Shown here in pieces: positions 40,150-62,700 of a stretch of DNA of 64,000 bases; the first letter of the stretch is position 1; the number at the start of each line of letters is the position of its first letter. This stretch comes from Seriola aureovittata (lineage: Eukaryota; Chordata; Actinopteri; Carangiformes; Carangidae), in assembly GCF_021018895.1 (NCBI RefSeq), contig NC_079369.1, positions 7,166,694-7,230,693 on the forward strand, written 5' to 3'. The translations under genes and the position numbers were made by a program. The notes beneath the pieces are model-generated. The model was not told where the DNA came from and ran no database searches. It was given only the letters and a program-made list of their open reading frames with translations.

Positions 40150-40756
40150 TTTCAAGCAGGAGATTTCTTTAATAAAGATGATAGAAATCATAGCTTATCT
40201 TAAAGCTAAATAACATCTAACCTTCCATGATTACAAGCAGAAAAGAAGCAAATATTATAAATACCCCCCACAGTCCATACCATGTACCTTGATAACATGC
40301 TAGTAAGAAACAGAGTACTGATCTTTTTATCTCAGTCCAATACCGTATAAAAATCAGGTAAAATGAGTAGATGGTAATTCCCACCTATAAAGCATCTATC
40401 AGTACATATAAAAATAAGTCTCATAAGGAAAATAAATAGATGCACCTTAAGACTGCTTCACCCAGTCAGTAGGGATTTCGTCCTTCATCTCATGCTGTGT
40501 TCAAGTGCTCTTCGAAACAAATATTAACTATGAATGACATCGACAGACAAAGTAAAGAAAACTTGCGCTGAAAAGTAAACGATACACTTCCTCGTTCATT
40601 CATTTCGGACAGAACAACCTGTCTTGAACACATGCACATGACACTTGTTATTGCACAGCGCTGATATCACAGTTTCTCCCTACAAACGTTAAGAGACAAA
40701 GGGAGGTAGATCTTTGGGTTGTCCCTCTCTCTCTCTCTCACTCTCTCTTTCATTGT
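40150..40756 (-). other. uap1 3' UTR
   Basis: Sequence after the uap1 stop codon. No AATAAA is found on minus here, but the common variant ATTAAA lies at 40173-40168 and would give a 3' UTR of about 600 nt. The end is inferred. Confidence 0.4.
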
Positions 40757-49946
<9,190 letters not shown>

Positions 49947-50874
49947 GATCAACAGTGCTTTTGATTAACTCTGTCACACTGAAACACAGATGAAAACATG
50001 GGATGAGTGGTAAGCAGGCCACAATCACTGAGATCACCTCGGGTATGTTTCTGGAAATTTAGGAAATTACATGACATGAAGACAAATTCATTACACACAT
50101 GAGTTGGGTTTTTAAGGATGGTTCTAATATTTCTTTCAATTAAATTTGATTATACTAAGGGAGAGGAAACTAGATACGTTCAGTCAGAATGAAAGGAATT
50201 TGGTATTCCCTTGCCAGAGTTACACATCTGGCACCTAGCCATAGTGAAGGAAGATGAAGTTGTATGAATGTGAAGATTTGACTCATAACCTTAGCATTTT
50301 CTACAACTGGTAAGACTGGCACAACCACTTACATTATAATGCAACAACAATTACAATGGTGAGCATCAGTAAAACCATGACTGAAGTAACCACTGTAATG
50401 AACTGGATGCTGAAGACTGTAGTCATATACGCCTAAAGATTTACTTGAAAGAGATTGCTGTCACATAAGCATGACATAATTCTGATCTAAGATAAAAGGT
50501 CCACATTTTACGTTTCCAGGAGGGGTTGACAAGTCTTCCACAGGATTTTGAAGTTAGGGCTATTCTCCTCACCAAAACAGAGCAGGCATGCCTCGTTTAA
50601 CACGCAACAGGAAAATATTCAGAAGTACCGTAGTGTAAAGAAATAGACCGTTTACTAAACTCTACTATCCAGAATAAGACTTATGCTGTGTATCGTCAAG
50701 CTAAATTACATGTATCAGTCACCGTGGTTAGCCTCTGTCTTCAGCAGGAGCAGCAACACACGAGTCACAGAGGCAACAACCAGAGCCGAGCAGACACTAG
50801 CTAGCAGCTATCCGGCTAACTGTCAGCTGAGTGAAAACAGAAAAGATATGATGAATTCAATATTAAACTCTCAC

Positions 50875-50960
50875 CTCTCACGAGGACTCCTCTGTGTTTG
50901 AAGACCATTAAAGCCAGAGGCTGTATGACTTTTTGTGCTGGCGGTCACAGCACCTCCCAC
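50875..50960 (-). other. Probable non-coding first exon of uap1
   Basis: The uap1 start exon has an acceptor at 49979 (TGTTTCAG on minus, exon boundary 49978), so a 5' non-coding exon is required. About 0.9 kb upstream, CGTGAGAG|GTGAGAGT (minus, boundary 50875) is a good donor next to CpG-containing promoter-like DNA. The 5' end is not resolved. Confidence 0.5.
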
Positions 50961-50978
50961 CCGGACTACACCTCCGGC

Positions 50979-50997
50979 TACGTCACGTTTGACGTGG
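50979..50997. promoter_or_regulatory. Inverted CRE/UPRE-like pair at the uap1 promoter
   Basis: ACGTCA (50980-50985) and TGACGT (50990-50995) form an inverted pair with a 4-bp spacer. The right one extends to TGACGTGG (50990-50997), the ATF6/XBP1 UPRE consensus; the left one reads TGACGTA on minus. They lie about 105-120 bp upstream of the likely exon 1 donor, so near the start site. Confidence 0.45.
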
Positions 50998-51015
50998 CAC
51001 TAACGGCGGCGCCGT

Positions 51016-51048
51016 GAGAGAGAGAGAGTGTGTGTGTGTGTGTGTGCG
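51016..51048. repeat. Short (GA)n(GT)n microsatellite in the uap1-ubxn6 intergenic region
   Basis: About six GA units followed by about nine GT units, directly after a GGCGGCGCC CpG stretch. The rest of the divergent interval (51050-51850) has no gene; AAGTAACATTTACTCAAGTA near 51200 looks like a scrap of the repeat at 16665. Confidence 0.8.
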
Positions 51049-51960
51049 GCCAGAAGGAGTGCTGCTTTTAAGTGCTCCTCGTAAATCTTAAAATTTTCAA
51101 TGTCGCAAAGAATTATGTCAGAAAACAAACCGAGAAACTCTGGATAAATTTGGAAAATTCCTTGTCAAAGAAGCTTAATGTCAATATACAGAGGTGACAA
51201 GTAACATTTACTCAAGTATTTTTGTACATTTCCTCTTTTTTTGCTCCTTCTCTCTCATATAAATTCTGAACTATTTGGAAACATGATTTGCTGATTTGCT
51301 GATTTCTTGCTGAGTTACTGCTGAAAAAAAATCAGTGTTTGTCTTTTTATAATATATGCTGGGTTTTTTTTCCACCTTTTGGGTTTCACTTAAGCTCCTC
51401 TGTCAAGGTCCTTAACTGACAGGCCAACTCCCCATAATAACTATTAGTCTTCAAAGCAAGTGTTAGATAAACCGTTCAACTACATCTCCATGATTGTTTT
51501 ATTACTTTTTGTGCAGGTGCTTCTCTTACTTTATGTCATATCATCAGTTATTGTTCTCAATTTGGCCTTTTTGATCATTGAAATTGATCAAAGCTGAGAT
51601 TTGCCCTTTCAATTTATTTGAGAAAGTCAGAGTCTGTGAGTCTGTGAGGGTGGACATTGGGATTGGGCCTTCTTGTGTCACTCATGCTTCCTCACAGATC
51701 TTTGGTCTTTGCATCTAAGTTATTTCCCACACTATCCCAACCAGAAATGTTTTATACAACATAAGCAGCACAATTACTGCACTTATGTCCGTTTTATTCT
51801 TCAGTGTTCAACTCAGCCACAAGGCGGCGACACGACCAATTTTGGAGGCGGAAGCAGTTTCTCAGTCAGCAGAAGCAATTTTGTTTTGGTCCTCTTCCCC
51901 TTAGCTAAGTGGCTGGGTGCTCTGTCTCTACGGCCATATTTTCACAGATAGCTAACGGAA

Positions 51961-54900
51961 ATGAAGAAGTTTTTGGATGACATTAAGAAAGACATTAAAT
52001 TTAAATCCGCGGGACCTGGAAAGAAGCTAACACAAGATACCAGGCAAATGGCAAACTTTTCTCAGCTGCTACAGCGCTAACTTCAGCTAGCCACTCAGCT
52101 AGCTGACTAACGCTGTGCAAAATTGAGTTAGCTGATAGCTAGTCATAAATTATTACTGGGTTGTTATAAGCATGTCGTAAAGCTCACTAGAACAATGTTC
52201 ATTAATGGTCTTTTGCAGTTTGTTAGATAGCGTTTATCGTCTGACACTGTGCGCCAACAGATTATATAATACTCAGCACAGTGGGAGGCGTCCATCTAAT
52301 TTCAGAGCAGCTAACAGTTAATCCTTGAACAAGATTATTTAGTCAATGGTTTAAGCAATGTAAAGAAACTTCTACTCGCAGTGTTTGTTAAACCACCCAG
52401 GATTTAACTGCTCGTTAAATAGAGGGCTTGCTGTCGGTGACATAGCTTGGGTTAGCTTCAGTTCATGAGTGGGAGATTTTAGGGCTAACGTGAAGTCGTA
52501 ACATGTCTCCTCACTTGGCTTTTCTTTGCTCATAACCCCACAGTACCAAACCTGAGGCTTTGCAGAGCAGCTCCAGTGCCAAACATAACCGCCATGCTCC
52601 CAGTGAAGGAGCACAGAGGGCTGGAGCCGCAGCTCTGGCCAGGATTGAACAGCAGTCCCGGCCAAAGGTCCACACCTCCCAGGACGCCATTAGGAATCAG
52701 GGTGAGACACGTAAACACACATATTTGCAGTGATGCACAAGTTTTTGTAATGAATCACTCTGGGTGGTGTCTGATACCAAACATGCTTTGAGTAATGTTG
52801 CTATTTTTAAGTCATTACATGTAAATGTGGGGCTGTTACTCAGATCAGGGCAAAGGGATGAATGTGCTTCGTAGAAAATACATGTTATAATTCTCTGCAC
52901 ATTCAGGACAACTTGCTGAAAACAAATGGCTTAAAAAAACAAATTGGTGCATTCCTGATATTGAAGGTCTTATGTTTTACTTAGTGCTTATATGATCAGG
53001 CCACATTTTGTTTGCTACCTTGCTGATGGCAAAAGCTGCAAAAGTGTAGAGGTTTTTCCTTTTATTCTATGTGTTTGATATTTTAAGGTAAGATCCCCAA
53101 ACCATGAAATCTATGGAAAGTGGATATAGCTGTTGAACTATAGTATTTAATGAGCAGATGGCATTTGAATGTCTTCGTAGGTAATGGTTATAGTCTATAG
53201 TTTGACTGCAAGATAAGAGTTTGACCAAAGAATCACACTTTTTTAATGAAACTGATGATATTTTGGTTATACTAAATACACTGACCACTAGAAAGGACAT
53301 ATAATGGCATGATTTTCTGCATTTGCTCATAGTTAAAAGGGAACTGGAGGCAGAGGCGGCTGCACTGGCTGAAAAAGATAAGGCAGCTACAGCAGAGGTA
53401 AGTAATATACCGATTTGTTCGGTTAAATCAAGTTTTCTGAAGTATCACCTTCAAGATTATATTCCTACAGTGACAAGTATTTAGTCTGATGATACTAGTG
53501 AATAACATTTTCTTTACAGGGATCCCACGTGCCAGTGAAAGATCCCGCCTGTCTCTCAGTGTCAGGTGTGTATTTCACCTGTCCGCTAACTGGAGCCACT
53601 TTAACTAAGAGTGAGAGGGAAGTACACATTAAAGAGGCCATTTTAATGGTACGTCCGAAGATATCGTCACTTGTTCTTGTTTTAGCTTGAATTGGAATGC
53701 GCTTGCAGCGTAATACTGTGATTTGAATGGGATTCAATTATATCCTAGCTTGTACTGTTGATAAAACATGGACTCTGTTTCACTGTCAGAGGTTTGAGGA
53801 GGATGCAGTTGAGGCCTCTGTTATGATGATCCACACATTTAACAAAGACAAAGAGAAAGTGAAGACTGCTGTCGACATCATAAGCAAGTAAGACACTTGG
53901 CAGTAATTGACAATGATACTAATGACAGATGAAAGATTATGTTCAACTAAGATTGACTTTAATTTTTGAGCTGTTTTTTTTTTTTTTAACTATTCTCTCA
54001 GAATTAAATTTATTCATTAACTTAATATTTTAAAATTATCCTGTTATTTCACATTTGTTCATTGTTTTTTCAACAGGTATGTGGAAAATATATGTAAGTG
54101 TCCCACAGAGGAGAAATACAGGAAGATTAAACTCAGCAACAAGGTGTTTCAGGTGTGTAAGTAACTAGAGACTCAGATTTTATGGAATCCCTTTGAGGAG
54201 AAAGAGTTTTGCATTTCTTTTAGTTCATTCTTCCTTTTTGTTCTGTATCAGGAGAAAGTGCGTTCTGTGGAGGGCAGTAGAGAGTTCCTGCAGGCCCTGG
54301 GCTTCATAAGCGTTATGTTTGCTGTAGAGGGTCAAGGTAAATTAAAAATTAATCCTGATGCTTTTGAAAAATACCCGTAAGCTGTTTTCTGTGCACTGGC
54401 CAGTGGTTTTTCACTGATATATCACAGTCAACAGATCAATAAAAAAAAAAAAAAAAAAGTTAACATGGCAAACACAAGTCTTGATTAACAGTCATAACAT
54501 GTTTTCACTTGTGCTCACCTTTCCTGGAGATCAGAGGAGGATGAGGAGTTCCTGGTGTTACCAGAGCAGAGTCCCGATGCCCTGGAGCTGATGAAGGAGA
54601 GGAGGGATCGACTTCAGAGTGGAGAGCCAATCAGAGCTCAGCTGGACAGACAGCCTCAAGCTTTCAGACCGTCTCCCAACGCCCAACGCTTCGAGCTGCC
54701 CTCAGAGTTCTACAACCTGACGGCAGAGGAGCTGAAGAGGGAGCAACAGCAGAAGTATAGAGTCCTTGTTAACAGATGCTCCAGTCTAAGTTGTAGGAAC
54801 TACATTTATAGATTGATACATTAATAAAAAGATTAAATTTAGATTGGATGTATAGCAAATGTAAAATAAGTCAACAGTAAATTCAATTCAGTGGTGAAGG

Positions 54901-56330
54901 GTAGTTTAAAGACTGTATCGCAACACTTTCTTTAGTCAATTGATTGAGTCTTTTTGTTCTATTTCCCTTTTTCACTATGCACTGTTTTACTATAAAACGC
55001 ATGTAATCACACAGAAAACTAGTATCCTGGTAGGGATGTTCAAGCCAAAAAATACCAAATTGTGTGTCACGTACAACTCCCATTACCATGGTCCATTAGT
55101 GTTTGTCCATCAGCAGAGACTAACCTTTGAGGGAGCCTGCACTCCATGACCAGTTTGTCTTGTGTGTGTTTCTCAGGAGTGATTTAGTGGAGAAGAACGC
55201 CATGCTGCGCACAAAAGCCATGAGGGAGAAAGAGGAGCAGAGGGAGAGAAGGAAATACAACTACACCCTGCTCAGGATCAGACTGCCTGATGGAAACCTG
55301 TTACAAGGTAAGAACAGAGTTTTTAATCAGTATTATTGAAAAAAGTTGAGTTATAGTTGTAATTTTCAAAAACCTATTAAAATTGTTTTTGCTGATAGTC
55401 TTCATACAAATGGCAGTGAGACAGTAAATGCAATTTTGTGACCCCAGGGACCTTTTATGCGTGGGACCGGCTGCCTGTGTTGTTTGGGTTTGTGCGGGAG
55501 TCCCTGGCGGACGGGTGGCAGCCCTTTGAGCTCATTGCTCCTGGAGGTCAAAAACTAGAGGAGGCTGAAGAAGTCGCTCTCGCAGAGCGAAACTTGGTGA
55601 GTTGAAACCAGAGACCTTTCTTGAAACTGTAAACAATGAAGAGACAGAAACTGACAGTGAATTGATCCTACTAACAAGTATTGTCTGTGCCCTCGAGCTG
55701 CATCAGAAAGACTTCAGTGAGCCAAACTGATTTTTTATTATGAACATGGACATTGTACTTTATTATGACTCAATGCCACATACTGTACAATGTCCTGCTG
55801 CCGTTTATACTTGCTAAGACACCACAAAAAATACTCCCAACAAATGCACTTTGTGCCTGTTTTGAGCAACTTTTGCTAAAACTACAGTGGGCAGCTTTTG
55901 TTGGAAAATATTGAGACATTTTTTTAATGAAAGTGCGTATTTTAGCCCAGAAGATTTTTGTCCTTAGTAGGAACAAATGATTTTGACAACACATTGTTTG
56001 TTTTGATCTTTGTGAAAAATATTTAACGCCAGATTTAAGAAGACAAGAATTTATCTTGTAAACAAACCACTTTTAGAATATTTTTGTATATTTTAGAATA
56101 TTTCATATATTGTAACAACTTGCTATTCATTTGTCAATATTTTACCATATTAATTAATAGAACAATCAGTTAATATTTAAGTATATCTGTATGTTTTTTC
56201 ATAGGTCCCTGCAGCTCTGCTCACCTTTGCCTGGGATACAGCTGTGCAGGCAGATATTGCAGCTGCAGGTGGAAAGAGCCCCACCCTTCTCAAACCAGAG
56301 CTGCTGGAAACCATTCGGACCCTTGACTGA
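51961..56330 (+). CDS. ubxn6: UBX domain protein 6 (UBXD1), p97/VCP cofactor
   Basis: UBXN6 recruits the AAA ATPase p97/VCP to endolysosomal, ERAD and damaged-lysosome pathways. Exons: 51961-52043, 52544-52701, 53333-53397, 53520-53648, 53790-53887, 54077-54152, 54252-54336, 54535-54754, 55177-55307, 55448-55596, 56205-56330. They join in frame to 439 aa (human 441). MKKFLDDIKKDIKFKSAGPG at residues 1-20 is the conserved N terminus (p97 N-domain binding). VYFTCPLTGATL precedes a PUB domain at about 145-240 that binds the p97 tail. LRTKAMREKEEQRERRKYNY leads into the UBX fold at about 332-412, which has no FPR signature in the usual loop (ELIAPGG instead), as in mammalian UBXN6. Intron 1 can only be spliced with a GC donor (CAG|GCAAAT). 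The ATG has a purine at -3. Divergent from uap1, convergent with chaf1a. Confidence 0.97.
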
Positions 56331-59000
56331 GCAGACGTACTCTGTCCCTGAACTCTCCCTGCTACCTTCCAGCCTGGCACTTCAGGGTTGAAATCGCTCC
56401 TTACAAACAACTAGTGATGATTGTGTTTTTTGTTTTTTTACAAATGCTAACTTACGTCATTGGCAGTGATAGACTAGGGGCATCTTCACCCTCAATGCGC
56501 TTGTTCTGCTGAGCATACCCCTCCGTCTTCACTGTGGGGATTGTGTCACCCTGCAGTCTGTCTCAGCAGCACATTCTGTTGAAGCACAACTAACAGAGGA
56601 GAGGAGAAAGCAAGGGACACGTGTTGTTTTGTGATGCATCCTGAATGTACATGCTGTGTAGTAAACAGACTCAGCAGTCCTCTGTGCTCTACCCTGCAGC
56701 CAACCAGTCAGGTATACTTCATGTGGCATGTTGAGAGACCTTGTTTTAGCTGTCACCACTTCCTCCTTTGTTTTTGTTTTTTTAAGTAAACAGTCCCTCT
56801 TGCTTAACAAAAATAAAATATACACATCTGACTGCACTGTCACATAGAATAAAATCAAGAATAGGAAACTGTTTTTGAATTGTATTTAGTATTGAATTGT
56901 ATTTAGTATCTCAGCACCTACAGTAGCTCCTTTGGTTTCAAAAGCTACTGGGTGTTAGTGCACTGGCTTTACTCAAGGCTGGCACTGGCTCGAAATGCTT
57001 TAAATTTTGTTTGCCAGTGTTCAAGGTTATCTAGTTGTTTAATCTGTCATCTGATAGACGACTGGTCTGATTTTGATATGAATCTGGCTCAGTGACCACA
57101 AATATACATAAGCTTCTGTTGTTTGTTTGTCCTCTGCTCTGCAGTGGCCTTGCACTCCTTAGTGTTGTACAACAAACAGGCTTTTGTGGATGCTCCGATA
57201 ATCAAAAGGTCAAATGTAATGACTTTTCTATGTATGAGCACAAGCCCAGATCATGAATCATAAATCAAACATTGTTTTCTGGATAGTTTGACTTGGTCTA
57301 AAGCTGAGGCAAATATTTAGAGATACGGTCCCCAATACAGAGAGTCAGACATGTGCTGTCAATTCTAATACCAAAATATTTTCTTGTATTTTATTTAAAA
57401 CTATATAAAACACTAGGTGTGTATAATGCCCAAAATGTAAAATTACAGCTATTTAATTTAGTTCACTGCAGAAACTTCACATAAGCAACTTTCTCTGGCA
57501 TTAATGTTAAGTGTTTCAGATCCACCTTTTTTCCTGGAAACGTGTCATTGAAGGTTAATACATTTGTTTTGGTGGTGGTTTTGCTGTATGAATATACACC
57601 AGGCAAATGTGTAAAAGCTATTTATAGCTCGTCTTGCCGGTGGTTAGTTAAGATGACAACAACCTACCTCTCACCACTCATCTAATACATCCCAAGTGAA
57701 AGTTGTAGGGTTTTTTTTTTCCCCTCACCATCTTAAACCTGCATCAATTTCAGTTGCACACCAAAAACACAACTTGTAACAAGCTGATCTCAAGAATCGG
57801 TTTCATGAAGGATTTGATACACTCCCAGTGTTTGTAAGGCCATGTAAGTCATAAGAAACATTTCTGTACTCCACAGGTATTCGATGGAAGGGTGTTAAGT
57901 GTTTTAACAGCATTGTAATCTTATTAAATTAATCAGTGAGCAGTTGTGATCTGTCCAGATGTTCTGAGTTGTGTTCTATTGCTTTTTAACCCGCCTGTAA
58001 AAACAAAAAAAAAAAGAAAATCGCTTGCACTGCATCATAACTTTTGTTTAATAAACACAATTATGAGGCAAGTCTGTTTACTTCAACTACTGACACATGA
58101 CATACTGTGTATAATACAACAACCATTACAATGTTGAATTCCCTAAAAAGCTTTCTTGAACACAAACCAAGACCTTTAAAACACCATATGGATATCTGAC
58201 GTAAATGTAAGCCATTAATGGACGGCTTTCTTTGCTAATCCACTCATGCTACGCCGTTTTATTACATGAGCAGAAAGACACCATCTCCACCATGAATCTT
58301 GGTGGTGGCAGCTTCATCAGGTGTGAACACTTCTGTGTAGCTGCCTCAGCAGCAAAATCCAGAAATCCTGAAGGACAACCCTGTCTGCACTTGAGCAGTT
58401 TTGCAATGGATGGGGGAATAAGTGCAGCTTTTTTTTCCTGATTTATTTTCTCCTAAATTTCTTGGAGAGAAATATGCGATCTGGTACTAAAAATATCAGG
58501 TGCAAAAGTGTATTCAGCAGGTCAACCGGACATGCCAAGATGTGAAATCTGTCTTCAGGTGAGCATAACATGTAAAAGACTCAAGTGTCCGATAAATGAA
58601 GACTTAATACATTCAGCGGGGTTTAACTCAAGCGTTTCTTTCAAGGAAAAACATTGTTTTCCCTTATAATTAGTGACAAAGTCTTTTCCAGGAAACTTAA
58701 GAGGAAGTTACCTTTGTTATGAAAATTGCAGTGCACAGATGTGCACAAATGATTTCAAGCTATGTGTTGATAAAGATGCCTCTACCAAATATAGACTTCA
58801 AGGGTTCAATAATTGTTACCGTTTTACAGACAAAAAGCCATATTAGATTCACTGTTGAGCAGTCACTGCTGAACAGACTCCTGTATTAAACATGATATTA
58901 AGTAAACAGTACAGGTCCTGATAGGAAATATTAACCTGTTTGAATGGTGATAGCATCACACTAGCAAAGGCACCCAGATCAAGGGGCGAATAATGAACAG
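56331..59000. other. ubxn6 3' UTR and convergent intergenic region
   Basis: Plus-strand AATAAA at 56812-56817 and 56848-56853 would give a ubxn6 3' UTR of about 500 nt; another at 58050-58055 would extend it to 1.7 kb. Beyond that I see no coding exon, only short ORFs without similarity and a few A/T runs. Confidence 0.5.
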
Positions 59001-59770
59001 AAGATAAAAGTGCAGTACTTTTATTCATGTTTAATGAATTTATCCTGTTCAAGTTTTCTTGAAAATACACAAAATACATATTTATAAAACATGGTGACAC
59101 TGGACCTAACTGTACAAGTACAGATCTAGCAACTACACCAGTGAGTTGTCAGAATTGGAAATTGCAGAATAAATGCACCCACTGAAATCAAAGGGAAATG
59201 TACAGATGGACTTTAAGCCTCCCATTTCCCCAACTCTAATTTCTGGTAAACTATATACATTTAGAGCGCAAGAAATCCACATCATGAATTCAACATTTCA
59301 AAACCGTAAATAATGCTGTTCTTGATGTCTTGGATGATTCTTGTGAATATTAGGCATTTAAATTCTGCTCTTCCTCCTCCTGTTCAACCCAAACTGCTGT
59401 AGCTAAAGCAGTGCCTGAAAGACGTTCACGTTCCAATTAAGGCTGACTGAAACTTCAATACAAAAATCAGACTCATAGTTAGTGAACATTGGACAAACCT
59501 GCCCTCAATGATCAAGCCAGATTCTCAGATTTTATGCACAATTACATTTTACTGGAAAAATGGTTCGTGGCTCCTTTAAAAATATTAGGTGAGAGGGAAC
59601 TCATAACACTCAGCAGACGCCGCCTGCCGAGTTGCCTGTACCAGGGTGTGGTTGTTCATCTTGCTTGAAGACTTCATTCTGTCTTGGACACGGTAGAGTT
59701 CAATATCAGGAAGGAGAAATGTATGAGGAAACAGGAGTAGCTTGGTTGGGGGAGATGGTTTATCCCGTCC
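59000..59770 (-). other. chaf1a 3' UTR
   Basis: Sequence downstream of the chaf1a stop on minus, with AATAAA at 59025-59020 as the likely poly(A) signal (3' UTR about 750 nt). Confidence 0.5.
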
Positions 59771-62700
59771 TCAGGCAGTGGCGAGTGTAGGAGCAGCGCT
59801 GGCCACAGGGAGAGCTGCTGTGTCGGAGGGAGTGACTTCCATGAGGACGTCTCCCTCGTTGGAGGAGTTTTCTCTGGTTGGGCCTTGAGAGTGAAATTTA
59901 ATGAGACTTAATTTAATTTATGAAAAAGTAAATAAATTACACAGCCATCTAAAAACTGGATTCTGTAAAGTTTGGTTGATAAAATCCAGTTTGTAATCCA
60001 GAGTTTGTAAATGAGTGAGGCATTTTAATAATTGTTTTTACATTTCTATTAGACTGGGCAAATAAGATACACACACACACACACACCTCAAGTAGTGCAC
60101 ATGTGCTTGTGGCATATTTTTTTCAAAACCTTGGACAGAGCCAGGCTCAGTTCCCTCTTGCTTGTACTCTGTTTGCTAGGTAAGCTAATTCGCTCCCAGC
60201 TCCAGTGACAAAACATGAGTGGTATCAGTCCTATCATCTAAAGACTGGAGGTGAATATTCATGGGGGTTGCTCTGAGACATTTAGGTTTTATCCCTGTAC
60301 TCTTCATAACCCACAACTTGTATAACATTTGTTTATTTCTGTTGTGAACTCACTTCCCAGCAGGAGTTAGATCATCCAGTCAGCTTAATTGATGCCCAGA
60401 TCTGTACAGCACATTAAGATCTGGGAAATGTGTGCGTCTGCTCCTCAGCAACCTACTCTTCGTCACAACACCTTTCTCTTTATAGGTTCTCAGGCGTTTA
60501 CATGCATCTTTGTAGAAGCATAATGCCAGTTCAACTCACAGAAAGAAGGCCACTGAGTGCATTTACAAAAATGTTTAACTATTGCTGTTTTACTATTCAA
60601 ATTAATCCGCCACCAGAGACTTATCTGTAATAAGAGAATATGTCTACACAGATTTTGTATGCATATAGCTGTAGTTGTAAAAATTGATTATGTGGGCCAC
60701 AATGTCCTATTCCATCACCAGAGCTGGTCTAAGTGACAATTATATCTGCTCCCATTTTAAAATTAATTTATTAGCAATATGCATTTGATCATACATCTTA
60801 AAAATCACAATGTTGCAAAAAATATTAAGAAGTCTGAATCTTTAAAACATTAAACATTTAAACATAAAGTCGACCATGACAGCTTTTTATCCTTACTGTG
60901 TAACTCACCACTCTGTGTGGAGATGATGACACAGTCGTCCTCATCGTCATCCTCAGTGTCAGCTTGAAAACCATCTGCCTCAATTGCTTCCGTCTGGCAA
61001 GGACAGAGAAATAAGACCATTTGATACGACACTAAGCTACAATAAACTTGTAAAAATCTTGATAAAATGATAATCTCTATGAAAATATGCCAAAAGGGGC
61101 ATCAATCACCTACTAACTAAGGTACAAAAAAACTTAAATGTCACAGTAAATAAATAAGTGATCTGTTTGAGGGCGTTTCTCTACCTGCTCAGGATCAGTG
61201 CATCTCTTCATGAACTTGGTGATTGACATGCTGCCTGTGCTCTTCCTTTTGTTGGAGGATGAAGACGTGGTGGAGGAGGTCTGAGGTGTAGTGGGAGAGT
61301 TTCCCTGAGAGCCTGTGGCCACCTGGGGTTCTTCACGGGACTCTTCCCGAGCTCCTGTGGTGAGGTAGGTCCACTGGCAGGGCACTGGAAGAGCTTCCTG
61401 GCTAAAAGAGGAAAGGACTTCTGTGTGCACATACCAGCAGCAGCGTCTGTAAGTTGAGCGCTTCTCATAAACAGCATTGTTCCTTATGAGGCGCTTCAGG
61501 TGTATTCTGATGAAAGGAAAAAAAATTGAGGTAAAATATAAAAACTGTAAATCTTGATGTAGCAGTTTGTTAAAACTACTTATTTGAAAGGCAAACATGT
61601 CTTACAATAAAACTCCTTATTAAAGAGATGTTTGAGGAGAAACATTTGTTTTAGTCAGTACAGGAGGATTAGATTATCATTAGGATAACAGTATTTACTT
61701 TTACCATTTAAAAATTTCATTTTGAGAATGACCAAATATTGTTTCACCTGGTAGGAATGTTTTCTGCTGGGCTCTGAGGGCTGGACAGTTCAGGAGGTGA
61801 TGATGAGGATGAGGTCTGCTGACGACAAAACTCCTGAAACTCAGTGATGATCACTTTGCTGCTGTTGAGATTGCCATGCAGCAGAGGTAGCAGCTGACCA
61901 AGTACTGAGGGAGAAAGAACATTACACAGTTTTTAGAGTAAAGCAATATTAACGTTTAAATAAGAAATAGAATGACGCTAAGAGAGCGCAGACCTCAGCC
62001 TAGGTCTACATCAAACAACATACACCAGACTCCAGAGAAAATTAATAATAATACTAATAATAATTCTTATTCATGGTCAATGATCTGGATCTGCCCCAAA
62101 ATATAAGAGGCTCTTCCCTGGCCCATCCCATCAGCAAGGTCAGTGCAGTACCTTTTGTCTAATCCTGCTGACAAAAACAGATGCAGGTGAAAACTACCTC
62201 CTCGGCAGGTCACATTTTAAAGGTACATTTGGCAGAAACCGGATAATTAATCATAAGTTAATAATAAGTTTAGTTTAAACTTATTATTACTAATTCAAGA
62301 TAAACTTAAAGTAAACCTACTTATAGAGAAATGGGACAGTCAGGATTAATGTAGCACTTACTAGAATGACTAAATATGTAACAATTCTTAAAATAAAGAC
62401 ATTCAACGGTGGTTTTGCGATTGTTGAATCAGGAATTACAGATGAGAAAAACAAAACAAAAACAAAAAACATGCATACAATGATGATAATCTTTCTTGCA
62501 ACTGATGGCAAATGCACCAACACAATTTATTTTACTTTAAGTTTCCTTCCACTAAAAAAAGAAAAAAGAACAATAGTGCTGTGTTGCTGTACTTTAGTGC
62601 AGCACTAACACTTCACTTCCATATAGAGAACTTCTGGCAAAACAGTTTAACAGATGCAGAATAAATAAAATAGTTTCTGGCAATGTATGGTAATGCCTGC

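Larger units (their letters stand above)
24067..40150. other. Repeat-rich region between the ddr2 coding start and the uap1 3' end; no coding exon identified
   Basis: About 16 kb with only short ORFs that lack recognisable similarity. It must contain the ddr2 non-coding first exon(s) and promoter, because the ddr2 start exon has an acceptor at 24066/24067, but I cannot place them. It holds long CA/TG and GA arrays, a poly-T run at 29797-29823 and at least four pieces of one dispersed repeat family. I see no tRNA or other RNA gene. Confidence 0.55.

Noticed and set aside
49947..49952. Two-codon N-terminal extension of UAP1
   Set aside because: The upstream start would be TTG; the ATG at 49946 has good Kozak context and matches the family length.
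58232..58441. 69-residue plus-strand ORF in the ubxn6-chaf1a interval
   Set aside because: No recognisable family, no promoter or splice signals; it may be a fragment of an unknown repeat.
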